Assembly: GCF_029350945.1 (NCBI RefSeq)
Contig: NZ_JARKMS010000001.1
Coordinates: 250,375 to 314,374 of the forward strand
Direction of reading: 5' to 3'
Origin: Maribacter huludaoensis
GTDB taxonomy: Bacteria; Bacteroidota; Bacteroidia; Flavobacteriales; Flavobacteriaceae
Length of the DNA: 64,000 bases
Shown: positions 18,426 to 26,669 of the stretch, piece after piece
Layout of the letters: each line of letters starts with the position of its first letter
How positions within the stretch are numbered: position 1 is the first letter of the stretch
Translations under genes and position numbers: made by a program
Notes under the pieces: generated by a model
What the model was told of the DNA's origin: nothing
The model's database searches: none
What the model saw: the letters and a program-made list of their open reading frames with translations, nothing else

Positions 18426-19554
18426 TCTTAATATTTTGAATATATTCTACAATTCTTTTACAAGCTTTCCCATCTCCGTAAGGATTATGAAGTTTGCTCA
18501 TGCCATCATATGCAGATTGATTATTTAAAAGTTTATTAGTTTCCTCAACTATTCTATTCTTGTCCGTACCTACCAAAATTACAGTACCTGCATCAACTGC
18601 CTCAGGTCTTTCAGTAGTATTACGCATTACCAAAACTGGTTTTCCTAAACTCGGCGCCTCTTCTTGAACACCACCACTGTCAGTAATTATTAAATAAGAT
18701 TGATTCATTAACCAAACAAATGCTGGATATGAAAGGGGAGCAATCAAATTTACATTTTCAATCTCAGCTAATAATTCATATACCGGTTTTTGAACATTTG
18801 GATTTAAATGTACTGGGTAAATAACCTGAGTATCTGAATTAGTGATAGCAATTTCTTTTAAAGCCTCGCAGATATTTATAAACCCCTGACCATGATTTTC
18901 TCTTCTATGTCCAGTTACAAGTATCAATTTTTTGTCACTGTCTATAATTTCTTGAAGTCTAGAAATTTCAGTATCATCAAAGTTGACACTGTTTACCTTA
19001 TCAACACTGAATTGTAGTGCATCTATTACAGTGTTACCTGTGACTAAAATAGAATTTTTAGATTTATTCTCTTTTATTAAATTGTTCTTCGATGTCTCGG
19101 TTGGTGAAAAATGTATATTAGAAATTACCCCGGTAACACTCCTGTTCATTTCCTCAGGAAATGGGGATCTCATATTAAAAGTTCGTAATCCAGCTTCTAC
19201 GTGACAAACATTTGCGCCAGAGTAGAATGCAGCTATACTTGAAGCCATGGTTGTAGTGGTATCACCATGAACATACACGTAGTCTGGCTTAAATTCTTCT
19301 ATAATAGGTTTTAAACCAGTAATGATATCAGATGTAAGTGTATATAAATTTTGATTTGGCTTCATTAAGTCCATATCATAATCAGGAGTAATTTCAAAAA
19401 AAGATAACACTTGGTCTAACATTTCCCGATGTTGTGCCGTTATACAAACTCTAGTTTCAAAAAAATCATTATTTCTTTGAAACTCTTTTACCAAAGGAGC
19501 CATTTTTATAGCTTCAGGTCTAGTTCCAAAAATTATCAGGTTCTTTTTTTTCAT
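18415..19554 (-). CDS. wecB: UDP-N-acetylglucosamine 2-epimerase, non-hydrolysing (WecB)
   Basis: A 379-residue cytoplasmic GT-B fold epimerase that interconverts UDP-GlcNAc and UDP-ManNAc. GTRPEAIKMAPLVKE begins at residue 10. YVHGDTTTTMASSIAAFY, CHVEAGLRTFNMRSPFPEE, VTGHRRENHGQGF and ITDSGGVQEEAPSLGKPVLV are the usual family blocks with their active-site His, Glu and Arg residues. Length equals E. coli WecB (376). Coupled with wecC. Confidence 0.95.
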   Translation of the reverse strand: MKKKNLIIFGTRPEAIKMAPLVKEFQRNNDFFETRVCITAQHREMLDQVLSFFEITPDYDMDLMKPNQNLYTLTSDIITGLKPIIEEFKPDYVYVHGDTTTTMASSIAAFYSGANVCHVEAGLRTFNMRSPFPEEMNRSVTGVISNIHFSPTETSKNNLIKENKSKNSILVTGNTVIDALQFSVDKVNSVNFDDTEISRLQEIIDSDKKLILVTGHRRENHGQGFINICEALKEIAITNSDTQVIYPVHLNPNVQKPVYELLAEIENVNLIAPLSYPAFVWLMNQSYLIITDSGGVQEEAPSLGKPVLVMRNTTERPEAVDAGTVILVGTDKNRIVEETNKLLNNQSAYDGMSKLHNPYGDGKACKRIVEYIQNIKNEK

Positions 19555-19567
19555 TCTAGGTTTTTTA

Positions 19568-20344
19568 TTATTTAAGTATACTATTTATTGGTCTTTTAGC
19601 AAAAGTAAGATAATTCTCTGCTTTTAATAGAACAACCCCGTCCTGTAATTTGTTCTCAGTTATAATATTATCAGCAAATTGATACCATGTCATTGCTTTT
19701 TCATCGGTAAAATGTAAAATGCCAAAATTGGTATTATTCTCTATTAAATTGTTTATAATAAAAAAGGCTAAGTTCAACGTATTGGTAGGGCATCCTATTT
19801 GCTTATCAGTTACATGTAAAGTGCCACCTATTTTTGCTTTTTCTAAAATAGTCTTATAAAAATTTTTACCGTAAACTTTACTATAAAGCCAAGAAGTACG
19901 AATGATAAAATGTTGATTTAAAGTTTGTTGAATGTAGTTTTCTCCTAAAAGTTTAGATTTACCATATTCGTTGATAGGATTTGGTACATCTTCTACGGTA
20001 TAAGCATCAGTTTTACTTCCATCAAAAACGTAATCTGTAGAAATATGTATTAAGGTTACATTATTATTCCGACATGCTATAGCCAGATTTTCAACACCCT
20101 TACTATTTACTTCATAAGCAATTTTAGGTGTTTTCTCTGCTTGTTCTACATTGGTGTAAGCTGCACAATTAATACAATAATTGAACTTTACTTGGCTAAA
20201 AACATCGTTTACATTTTGTTTTTGAGTTATATCTAATTGCTTAGAACTAAAAAAATAAAACTTTAGATTAGGAAATTGTAAATGAATATCTTGGATGCTC
20301 AAACCTAATTGACCAAAAGCACCGGTCACCAATACTTTTTTCAT
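19568..20344 (-). CDS. rmlD: dTDP-4-dehydrorhamnose reductase (RmlD)
   Basis: A 258-residue extended SDR enzyme that performs the last step of dTDP-L-rhamnose synthesis. Visible are GAFGQLG (8-14), INCAAYTNVEQAE, HISTDYVFDGSK, YGKSKLLGE with the YxxxK pair, IRTSWLYS, and a C-terminal RPINSILK that corresponds to the usual RPxxSxLD/K end. It is about 25 residues shorter than typical RmlD, mainly in the C-terminal half. It overlaps rmlC by 4 bp. Rhamnose is not part of canonical ECA, so this pair marks a departure from it. Confidence 0.93.
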   Translation of the reverse strand: MKKVLVTGAFGQLGLSIQDIHLQFPNLKFYFFSSKQLDITQKQNVNDVFSQVKFNYCINCAAYTNVEQAEKTPKIAYEVNSKGVENLAIACRNNNVTLIHISTDYVFDGSKTDAYTVEDVPNPINEYGKSKLLGENYIQQTLNQHFIIRTSWLYSKVYGKNFYKTILEKAKIGGTLHVTDKQIGCPTNTLNLAFFIINNLIENNTNFGILHFTDEKAMTWYQFADNIITENKLQDGVVLLKAENYLTFAKRPINSILK

Positions 20345-20883
20345 AAAGTGAAAGAGTTAAAGTTTGGCAACAACCTATCTTTTTCTGAAACAATTAAATT
20401 ACTAGTATCAAATTCCCAATCTATAGCCAAATTAGAATCACTGTAAAGTATACCACTTTCTGATTCTTTATTATAATAATTATCGCACTGGTAGATGAAA
20501 ATTGTTTCTTCCAAAGCTAGAAAACCATGAGCCATACCTCTTGGTATGAAAAGCATCTTATGATTACGTTCTGATAATTCAATCTTGAAATGATGACCAT
20601 ATGTAGCACTATCTTTTCTCAAATCAACCACAACATCTAATATTTTACCCTTAGGCACTGTTATTAGTTTTGACTGAGCGTATTCTCCTTTCTGAAAATG
20701 AAGCCCTCTTAAAGTTCCTTTAATAGAATATGATTGATTTGTTTGAACAAAGTTTATATCCTCACCAAGAACTTCTTTAAATCTTTCCTTTTGATAAGTT
20801 TCGCAAAACGATCCTCTTTCGTCTTTAAAAATTACCGGTTCTATAATAAAACAACCCTTTAACTTAGCTTCTGTAACCTTCAC
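20341..20883 (-). CDS. rmlC: dTDP-4-dehydrorhamnose 3,5-epimerase (RmlC)
   Basis: A 180-residue cupin epimerase in the dTDP-L-rhamnose pathway. FKDERGSFCETY, the catalytic H62 in GTLRGLHFQ, and the IPRGMAHGFLALEE and YQCDNYYNKESE blocks are characteristic. Length is as expected (about 180-185). It starts the rmlC-rmlD-wecB-wecC run, 53 bp after the Wzz-like gene. Confidence 0.95.
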   Translation of the reverse strand: MKVTEAKLKGCFIIEPVIFKDERGSFCETYQKERFKEVLGEDINFVQTNQSYSIKGTLRGLHFQKGEYAQSKLITVPKGKILDVVVDLRKDSATYGHHFKIELSERNHKMLFIPRGMAHGFLALEETIFIYQCDNYYNKESESGILYSDSNLAIDWEFDTSNLIVSEKDRLLPNFNSFTL

Positions 20884-20936
20884 TTTTATAATATCCTAGT
20901 CTTTAACATGAAACTATATTTATTTCTATTGACTAA

Positions 20937-21932
20937 TTAAAGTAACTCTTTTGCTTTTCTATTAAAATAAATAAGTACAGAGGTGATAAAAAATAGAACG
21001 ATAAAAATTACTGGGATTAGAACAATACTTTTTCCAAAAAAGGATTTACGTTCTACCTGATTTTGTCCTAAATTAATAATACTTACCGGTACTACTCGTT
21101 CTTGTAATTCTAACTTCTTAGCTTCAATATCTCTTATTAAACCTGTTTTGTATTCAAATATATCTGCAATATTTACTTGCTCTTGATTATCTAAAATAAT
21201 CTTATCATTTGAACTACTATTTTCTTTAGACGCCAAGCCCTTTGTATAATTCGCTATTATCTCATCTACTTGAATTAAGATTTTTTCATCCTCCTTTATT
21301 CTTGCTATCGCATTGTTTCTATATACCTCTAAAAGACTATTGAAATAACTATTTGTATTAATGTAGTTTAACACTTTTTCTGCAAAAATTTTTCCGTTTG
21401 CAGGATTTTTATAGTAGAAAGTAATTCTGTGGTTAAATGAACTTTTGTTTTGTAACTCAGCCCTAACAAGATCAGCAATAGCATCAGTATTTTCAAAACT
21501 TTGTAGTAACTCTAAATATTGAATATCATTTTCTGAATTGCCTACTTCTTCTACTCTAGATATTTCGATATTTAAACCATTAAAATCAATATTATCTATC
21601 CCTATGGACTTGAAAAATAAAGTGTCTCTAGAACCTATATTAGATTGTAACTCATTAACAGCATCATACAGGTATGTCTTACTTTCAATTTGAGGCTTTA
21701 CAATTACCTCTGTTTTATATTTTTTAGATATAATTTTATTTAGACCATACCCAATTGCAAGTCCTATGACAACAAGCCCAATAAGTAAAAGCATGTTCTT
21801 TTTAAGGTATAGAAATACTCTTAAAATCCAACGAAAAATAGCATTGTAACCTCTTCTAAATAACTGAAATAATTGTCCCAAATCAATTTCATCAGAATTG
21901 TTTTGGGTAGATGGTAATTGATTGCTTGCCAT
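20937..21932 (-). CDS. wzz: Wzz-like chain-length determinant/polysaccharide co-polymerase
   Basis: A 331-residue protein with one transmembrane segment near residues 48-68 and a second near 300-325, enclosing a coiled-coil-rich extracytoplasmic domain. This two-helix layout, the KYKTEVIVKPQ strand just after the first helix and the position at the head of the polysaccharide genes fit the Wzz family, which sets polymer length together with Wzy. There is no C-terminal tyrosine kinase domain. The N-terminal 45 residues are cytoplasmic and polar (DEIDLGQLFQLFRRG). E. coli wzzE likewise lies just ahead of wecB and wecC. The start is 1 bp after the end of the upstream gene. Confidence 0.75.
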   Translation of the reverse strand: MASNQLPSTQNNSDEIDLGQLFQLFRRGYNAIFRWILRVFLYLKKNMLLLIGLVVIGLAIGYGLNKIISKKYKTEVIVKPQIESKTYLYDAVNELQSNIGSRDTLFFKSIGIDNIDFNGLNIEISRVEEVGNSENDIQYLELLQSFENTDAIADLVRAELQNKSSFNHRITFYYKNPANGKIFAEKVLNYINTNSYFNSLLEVYRNNAIARIKEDEKILIQVDEIIANYTKGLASKENSSSNDKIILDNQEQVNIADIFEYKTGLIRDIEAKKLELQERVVPVSIINLGQNQVERKSFFGKSIVLIPVIFIVLFFITSVLIYFNRKAKELL

Positions 21933-21933
21933 G

Positions 21934-23616
21934 CTATGTATTGAATATTTGTTTTAAAATTTTATCCGTAATCAAGTATGTAGGCTTTACACCTGTTGTT
22001 CCTAATCCACCAGATGCCAATGTACTACCGGTTTCCAAAGGATTATCAGATGCGTAATATGCATAGCGTACTTTTACATCCTCACCTATACTCTTGCGTA
22101 TCTTTGACGCAGATTGTATTGCTTTCTGGTAATGCACACCTTCCATTTCAAGTCCGATAACGTTCCAGGTCGATTTATGAAAGAACTTTAAAATATCCTT
22201 GTTTTGAAGTGACGTTCCTAAAACAGTCACCATTGTTCCTTCAAAAACTTCTAGACCATAACCTTCAAAATCTTTGGCACACAATTCATTTTTAAACGGA
22301 TAATTGTCTGCAGTACCTTCAAAAATATGTGCTGAAGGTATCATTAAATCGCCCTTACCTCCTTCTAAGATACCTGCTTTTCCCATTATTGAAACTGAAT
22401 CAACATTAATTAAAGAGGTATGGTTCTTTTTGGTGATATAAGGTTTTAACAACTCATCTATTGTCTCATACGCTTGTTCACCAAAAGCGTAATCCATAAC
22501 AAATATAACAGGTTTTTTATCAAGGTCTTTTTCAGAAAACTGATACGAACAATTATCTACTTTAATTTTGGCGGTGTCAAAAATTTGAACATCAATATTG
22601 GTTCCTGAGGTATCATCCATGATAATCATACCGTTCTTTTCCGCCAAATCTGTCACCTTTTTTCTAAGTGCCGCATTACCGGAACTACTTAAGGCTTCAA
22701 AAATTTCTAGTGAGTCGGTGTTCGGAAATTCTTTTTTCAAAGCAGCTTTGGCAAAAAGAGAATTCATAACACTATGCATATTGGCAGAAATAATATGAAT
22801 TGGCCTGTGCATTAGGTTATTCTTTACTAAAACTTCCTTTATGTTATTTGCCCAACGTTCACCATGTATATGATGACCTAGTCTTTCTCTTAATAAGGCA
22901 CTAAACGTAACCGCTCTTTTCTCTCCAGAGATTTCTTCATCTAAAGCCAGCTTACCCAACCAATAAATAACATTTAAAAAGCGATCAGGGTTACTTTTGT
23001 TGCTGAATTTTTTGTAAACCTCTAAAATCTCTTCGAAAGACCTGCCTAATATATTGGCGGTATGTATAAGTGCAATTTCTCGCTCCGCCTGTGTCAAGTC
23101 TTCTTGTTTAACGGCGTTTTCAAGTTTGGTCCAATCTCTTATCGTCTTCTCTGTATCCGTTATCAATACACGTTTACATATTTTTTCAGATTCAATAAAT
23201 AGAAATGTAAGGTGTGTAAGAATATCATAGATATCTGAACGGCCTCTAGTAATTTCAATATTCATCTGCTCGTTGTCGATACGATAACAGTTCCTTCTTC
23301 TTTTAGGTGGAATAATAGGATTAATATGAGATATACCATAGCCTTCGTCTGAAGTTAGATTTATAAATGAACATTGTTCTATGCCCTCAGGTAATCTTTC
23401 TAGAACATATATAAGTCCGTTCAATTCCGCTTTTTCTTCTCCTACAGATCCATATATTTCTGGTCTCAACTGTAGTAAGGCATTTTTCAATGCTTCACCA
23501 GAAACTCCATTGGGTTTATAAAAACCTCTATTAAAAAGATGGCGCATAGTAATATACATGCGTTCTATTGCATTTGTAGACTCTTGCGCTCTTGTTGTTG
23601 TAATTGCTTTTCCCAT
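21934..23616 (-). CDS. Conserved flavobacterial protein, possibly DUF6909, with a nucleoside-phosphorylase-like C-terminal motif
   Basis: A 560-residue soluble protein with no signal peptide or membrane segment. I do not recognise an experimentally studied homologue; the length and sequence suggest the DUF6909 family, from memory only. The N-terminal half is helical (NRGFYKPNGVSGEALKNALL). The middle carries SSGNAALRKKVTDLAEKNGM and MDDTSGTNIDVQIFDTAKI. The C-terminus has GLEMEGVHY, an EMEG element like the ribose-binding signature of MTA/uridine phosphorylases, followed by RYAYYASDNPLETG. It ends 1 bp before the Wzz-like gene, so it is probably co-transcribed with the polysaccharide operon. 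Catalysis on a nucleoside-like substrate is speculation. Confidence 0.6.
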   Translation of the reverse strand: MGKAITTTRAQESTNAIERMYITMRHLFNRGFYKPNGVSGEALKNALLQLRPEIYGSVGEEKAELNGLIYVLERLPEGIEQCSFINLTSDEGYGISHINPIIPPKRRRNCYRIDNEQMNIEITRGRSDIYDILTHLTFLFIESEKICKRVLITDTEKTIRDWTKLENAVKQEDLTQAEREIALIHTANILGRSFEEILEVYKKFSNKSNPDRFLNVIYWLGKLALDEEISGEKRAVTFSALLRERLGHHIHGERWANNIKEVLVKNNLMHRPIHIISANMHSVMNSLFAKAALKKEFPNTDSLEIFEALSSSGNAALRKKVTDLAEKNGMIIMDDTSGTNIDVQIFDTAKIKVDNCSYQFSEKDLDKKPVIFVMDYAFGEQAYETIDELLKPYITKKNHTSLINVDSVSIMGKAGILEGGKGDLMIPSAHIFEGTADNYPFKNELCAKDFEGYGLEVFEGTMVTVLGTSLQNKDILKFFHKSTWNVIGLEMEGVHYQKAIQSASKIRKSIGEDVKVRYAYYASDNPLETGSTLASGGLGTTGVKPTYLITDKILKQIFNT

Positions 23617-23662
23617 TTATGATTTCAAACGAAATTACGATTTATAATTTGTTATTAAAAAG

Positions 23663-25168
23663 CTAGTTATTTTCTACTTTAAATTTTGAAAGGCCGTCAG
23701 CCACTTTTCGGTCGTTAGATAATCGTTGTACTTTATTCTGTCCACCTAACTTTCCTATGGATTTCATGTACTCTAAAAATCCTCCGTTTTTAATTGTAGT
23801 AATTTTTAAGGTCTGTAATACTTTGCCAACGATCAAATCATAATAATAACTATTTTGTTTTTGTAGTGCCAAATCTAATTCTTGAATAAAAATATCCATA
23901 TCTGATGGCAATTTTTCAAATTCTATAAACCACTCGTGATAAGGTAGTTCATTTTCTTTAGGTGTAATTTGTGGTGCTACAGTAAATTCACTAACACTGG
24001 CATCGGTTGCCTTAGTCGCTACCAACATTGCCTCTTCTACTTCTTTGGCAATAACGTGCTCGCCAAAAGCAGAAATAAAGTGCTTTATACGTCCGGATAC
24101 TACGATTTTAAATGGATATATTGAAATAAACCGAATGGTATCGCCTAGGTTATAGGCCCATAACCCGGCATTGGTACTAATAATCATCACATAATCAACA
24201 CCTACCTCAACATCTTTTAAGGTAAGTCTTTTAGGCTGCTCGTCAAAAAATTTATCCGATCGTACAAACTCATAATATATTCCTGCATCCAAAAGCAGCA
24301 ACATACCGTTTTCTTTTTGAGAATTTTGATATGCAAAAAAGCCTTCGCTTGCCGGAAACAATTCTATACTAGCAACCTTTCTTCCAATTAAAGTTTCAAA
24401 TTTTTTTCGATATGGCTCATAATTTACGCCACCATAAATGAACAACTCAAAATTATTGAACAAATCACCAATATACTCATTGGTATTTTCTTTTAGTTTT
24501 TCAAAGTACATCTGAACCCAAGAAGGTATACCTGCAATAACGGTCATATCTTCGTTCTTGGTTTCTTCTACAATGGCATTGACCTTAGTTTCCCAATCTT
24601 CTATACAGTTGGTTTCCCAACTTGGCATTCTGTTTTTCTGTAAATAATTGGGTACATAGTGTGCAGATATCCCTGAAAGCCTTCCCAATTTTACTCCATT
24701 TTTTTCAGTTAACACAGGACTTCCTTGTAAAAAAATCATTTTACCGGTAACAAACTTCGCATTGCCAGTTTCATGTATATAATTGAGTATTGCATTTCTA
24801 GATGCCTTTACCTGTTCTTTAATACTCTCTTCCGTAATTGGTATATATTTAGCACCGGAAGTGGTACCAGAAGTTTTTGCAAAATAAAGGGGTTTACCCG
24901 GCCAAAGAATATCTTCTTTACCTTTTACTACAAGGTCTACATAGTCTTTTAGCTGTTCATAATCCCTAATAGGAACTTGTGCTATAAAATCATTATGCGT
25001 TTTTATAGTCTTAAAGCTATGATCTTTCCCAAAACTAGTATTTAAGCCTTTAGCAATAAGTTCTTTAAACACTTTTTCTTGTGTTTCAAGGGGATTGCCG
25101 ACCCACCTATCGGTTCTTTTAGCGATACGGTGTGCAAAAATTTTAGCAGCAATGGTCTTTAGTGACAT
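23663..25168 (-). CDS. GH3 family acyl-adenylate/amido synthetase-like protein
   Basis: A 501-residue protein of the GH3 family, known in plants for joining amino acids to jasmonate or auxin through acyl-adenylates and also common in Bacteroidota. The P-loop-like ATP site is FAKTSGTTSGAKYIPIT near residue 92. Other family elements are LFPASEGFFAYQ, ELFIYGGVNYEPYRKKFE, the NLGDTIRFISIYPFKIVVSGR hinge region and FGEHVIAKEVEEA. The substrate in bacteria is unknown. It lies 6 bp after the M23 peptidase gene and 46 bp before the next gene. No secretion signal. Confidence 0.87.
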   Translation of the reverse strand: MSLKTIAAKIFAHRIAKRTDRWVGNPLETQEKVFKELIAKGLNTSFGKDHSFKTIKTHNDFIAQVPIRDYEQLKDYVDLVVKGKEDILWPGKPLYFAKTSGTTSGAKYIPITEESIKEQVKASRNAILNYIHETGNAKFVTGKMIFLQGSPVLTEKNGVKLGRLSGISAHYVPNYLQKNRMPSWETNCIEDWETKVNAIVEETKNEDMTVIAGIPSWVQMYFEKLKENTNEYIGDLFNNFELFIYGGVNYEPYRKKFETLIGRKVASIELFPASEGFFAYQNSQKENGMLLLLDAGIYYEFVRSDKFFDEQPKRLTLKDVEVGVDYVMIISTNAGLWAYNLGDTIRFISIYPFKIVVSGRIKHFISAFGEHVIAKEVEEAMLVATKATDASVSEFTVAPQITPKENELPYHEWFIEFEKLPSDMDIFIQELDLALQKQNSYYYDLIVGKVLQTLKITTIKNGGFLEYMKSIGKLGGQNKVQRLSNDRKVADGLSKFKVENN

Positions 25169-25174
25169 TTAGTA

Positions 25175-26047
25175 CTAGTTAAAATCAATATAATTTAAAG
25201 GGTCGATCGGTGTTCCGTTATCCCATATTTCAAAATGTAAGTGCGGCCCAGTAGTAAGCTCACCGGTATTACCTACGGCAGCAATTACTTCACCGCCCCT
25301 TACTATATTACCTTGGTATTTAGATAAAGAACCATTATGCTTATAAACACTTAATAAACCGCCCTCATGTTCAATTATAATTACATAACCTGTATCCGCG
25401 GTCCATTCTGAAAATATTACCGTACCGTTGGCTACCGCTTTTACAGGACTATCGGTAACTGCAGTTATATCTACTGCATAATGTTTTTCATTAGGATTAA
25501 AGCCCATTGAAACCGAACCGGTAACAGGGGTAAACAAAACTAAGTTCTTTTTATCTATCGTTCTTTCGAACAAGTTGTATTTGTCTTCAAGTGCAACCTC
25601 TGCCCGTAATAATGAATCCTCCTTAATAGGATTTAAATCTACAGATGCCGGATCTAATTTAAACTGTTGAAAAAGGGAATCTCTATTGACCACGTTATTT
25701 TCAATATCACCCTTTAAAACCATGCGAATATTATCTAAATACTTATTGGTATAATTTAAGGTTCTAATTAGTGAGTCTGTTTTATAAGTTAGCTCCGTAG
25801 CTTCCTTTTTCAATCTTGTAGATGAATACCCTGGTATATATTCTCTTAGGGGCGTAAAGGCAATTAGTAGTGTTGTAAGTCCTATAAGGGTAATCATAAA
25901 AAGAGATCCCGTCACAAATACATTCAGTCTACTTAATTTAAAGGAAATCTTTTCTTCAAAAGTACTTTCGTTTAATATTACCAAACGGTACTTATGAAGA
26001 AGCTTCCTTTTTATTTCCTTCCTTTTTTTGACTTTCTTTTTGGCCAT
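25175..26047 (-). CDS. M23 family metallopeptidase (LytM/peptidoglycan endopeptidase-like)
   Basis: A 290-residue single-pass membrane protein. A 40-residue lysine-rich cytoplasmic start is followed by a membrane helix (about 45-64), a helical linker with coiled-coil character (80-165) and a C-terminal M23 domain. The zinc ligands are visible: H189 and D193 in KHYAVD, and H271 in GPHLHFE with H269 beside it; H237 is in YKHN. All catalytic elements are present, so it may cut peptidoglycan cross-links rather than act only as an activator. The start is the only Met before the membrane helix and lies about 2 bp from the predicted transcription start. Divergent from tatA. Confidence 0.9.
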   Translation of the reverse strand: MAKKKVKKRKEIKRKLLHKYRLVILNESTFEEKISFKLSRLNVFVTGSLFMITLIGLTTLLIAFTPLREYIPGYSSTRLKKEATELTYKTDSLIRTLNYTNKYLDNIRMVLKGDIENNVVNRDSLFQQFKLDPASVDLNPIKEDSLLRAEVALEDKYNLFERTIDKKNLVLFTPVTGSVSMGFNPNEKHYAVDITAVTDSPVKAVANGTVIFSEWTADTGYVIIIEHEGGLLSVYKHNGSLSKYQGNIVRGGEVIAAVGNTGELTTGPHLHFEIWDNGTPIDPLNYIDFN

Positions 26048-26052
26048 TACAA

Positions 26053-26060
26053 CAAAGATA
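26053..26060 (-). promoter_or_regulatory. Bacteroidota -7 element for the M23 peptidase gene
   Basis: Minus-strand TATCTTTG is an exact TANNTTTG match. Its last base is 5 bp before the ATG at 26047, so the mRNA would have almost no leader. No good -33 element is seen. Confidence 0.45.
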
Positions 26061-26209
26061 AACTTAGAATTTCATTTTTAACCCTTTCATAGATGAAATA
26101 TAATGGCATTAGCGCCATCTATAAAGCGCTATCTACTTAATTTATAGTTAAATTACCATTTAAGTAAAACCAATTTAATTTTACAACGGGTTTCTATAGT
26201 ACTTTTTAG

Positions 26210-26217
26210 TATCTTTG
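26210..26217 (+). promoter_or_regulatory. Bacteroidota -7 element for tatA
   Basis: TATCTTTG is an exact match to TANNTTTG, 24 bp before the ATG at 26242. It would give a leader of about 20 nt. The -33 region is not convincing. Confidence 0.5.
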
Positions 26218-26241
26218 AAATCTATTTTAAATCATAGTCTT

Positions 26242-26427
26242 ATGACCATATTATCTACTTTTTTAGCCATAGGCGCTCCACAAATCATATTAGTGGTAGT
26301 TGTAATTCTATTATTGTTTGGAGGAAAAAAGATTCCGGAATTAATGAGAGGATTAGGTAGTGGCATCAAAGAATTTAAGGATGCTTCGAAAGAAGATGAA
26401 CAATTAGAAGAAAAGAAAAAGGAATAA
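26242..26427 (+). CDS. tatA: Sec-independent protein translocase TatA/TatE
   Basis: A 61-residue protein with the TatA layout: a short periplasmic N-terminus, one membrane helix ([13 protein letters not shown]), the hinge [20 protein letters not shown] forming the amphipathic helix, and a charged tail. The FGxKKIPEL and LGxxIxEFK motifs are diagnostic. TatA forms the pore of the twin-arginine translocase for folded proteins. The ATG at 26242 was chosen over an upstream TTG at 26215 because it gives the standard short N-terminus and follows the promoter element. It is monocistronic and ends at a terminator. Confidence 0.93.
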   Translation: MTILSTFLAIGAPQIILVVVVILLLFGGKKIPELMRGLGSGIKEFKDASKEDEQLEEKKKE

Positions 26428-26456
26428 ATACTATTTTATTCTTGCATATAATTTTT

Positions 26457-26483
26457 AAAGCTCTGATATTCAGGACTTTTTTT
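26457..26483 (+). terminator. Intrinsic terminator after tatA
   Basis: AAAGCTCTGA and TCAGGACTTT pair across a TAT loop with one internal mismatch and one G-T pair. A run of seven T follows. It lies 30 bp after the tatA stop. Confidence 0.75.
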
Positions 26484-26603
26484 GTTTAATTCATTATTTA
26501 AAGATTTTCAAAACTCCTGTAAAAGTACTTAGTGCGCAACTTACCGCATAAATAGGCCGTTTATCGAGACTGGCTTGACTACAAGGCTACTAAATAGTAT
26601 TCG

Positions 26604-26669
26604 TTCACGACATAAAAACCCTCTTTCACAACAATTAATATTCAGAATATCGCTTTACTACTAATTTCG
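26604..26669 (+). promoter_or_regulatory. Direct-repeat promoter module ahead of the PorE-like OmpA gene
   Basis: Two boxes, TTCACGACA (26604-26612) and TTCACAACA (26625-26633), lie exactly 21 bp apart. The near-consensus -7 element TAATTTCG (26662-26669) starts 34 bp after the ACAACA of the second box. The same boxes, 21 bp period and 34 bp distance are found ahead of both adhesin genes. If the final G is near -4, the boxes centre at about -63 and -42, the usual place for an activator. Confidence 0.6.
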
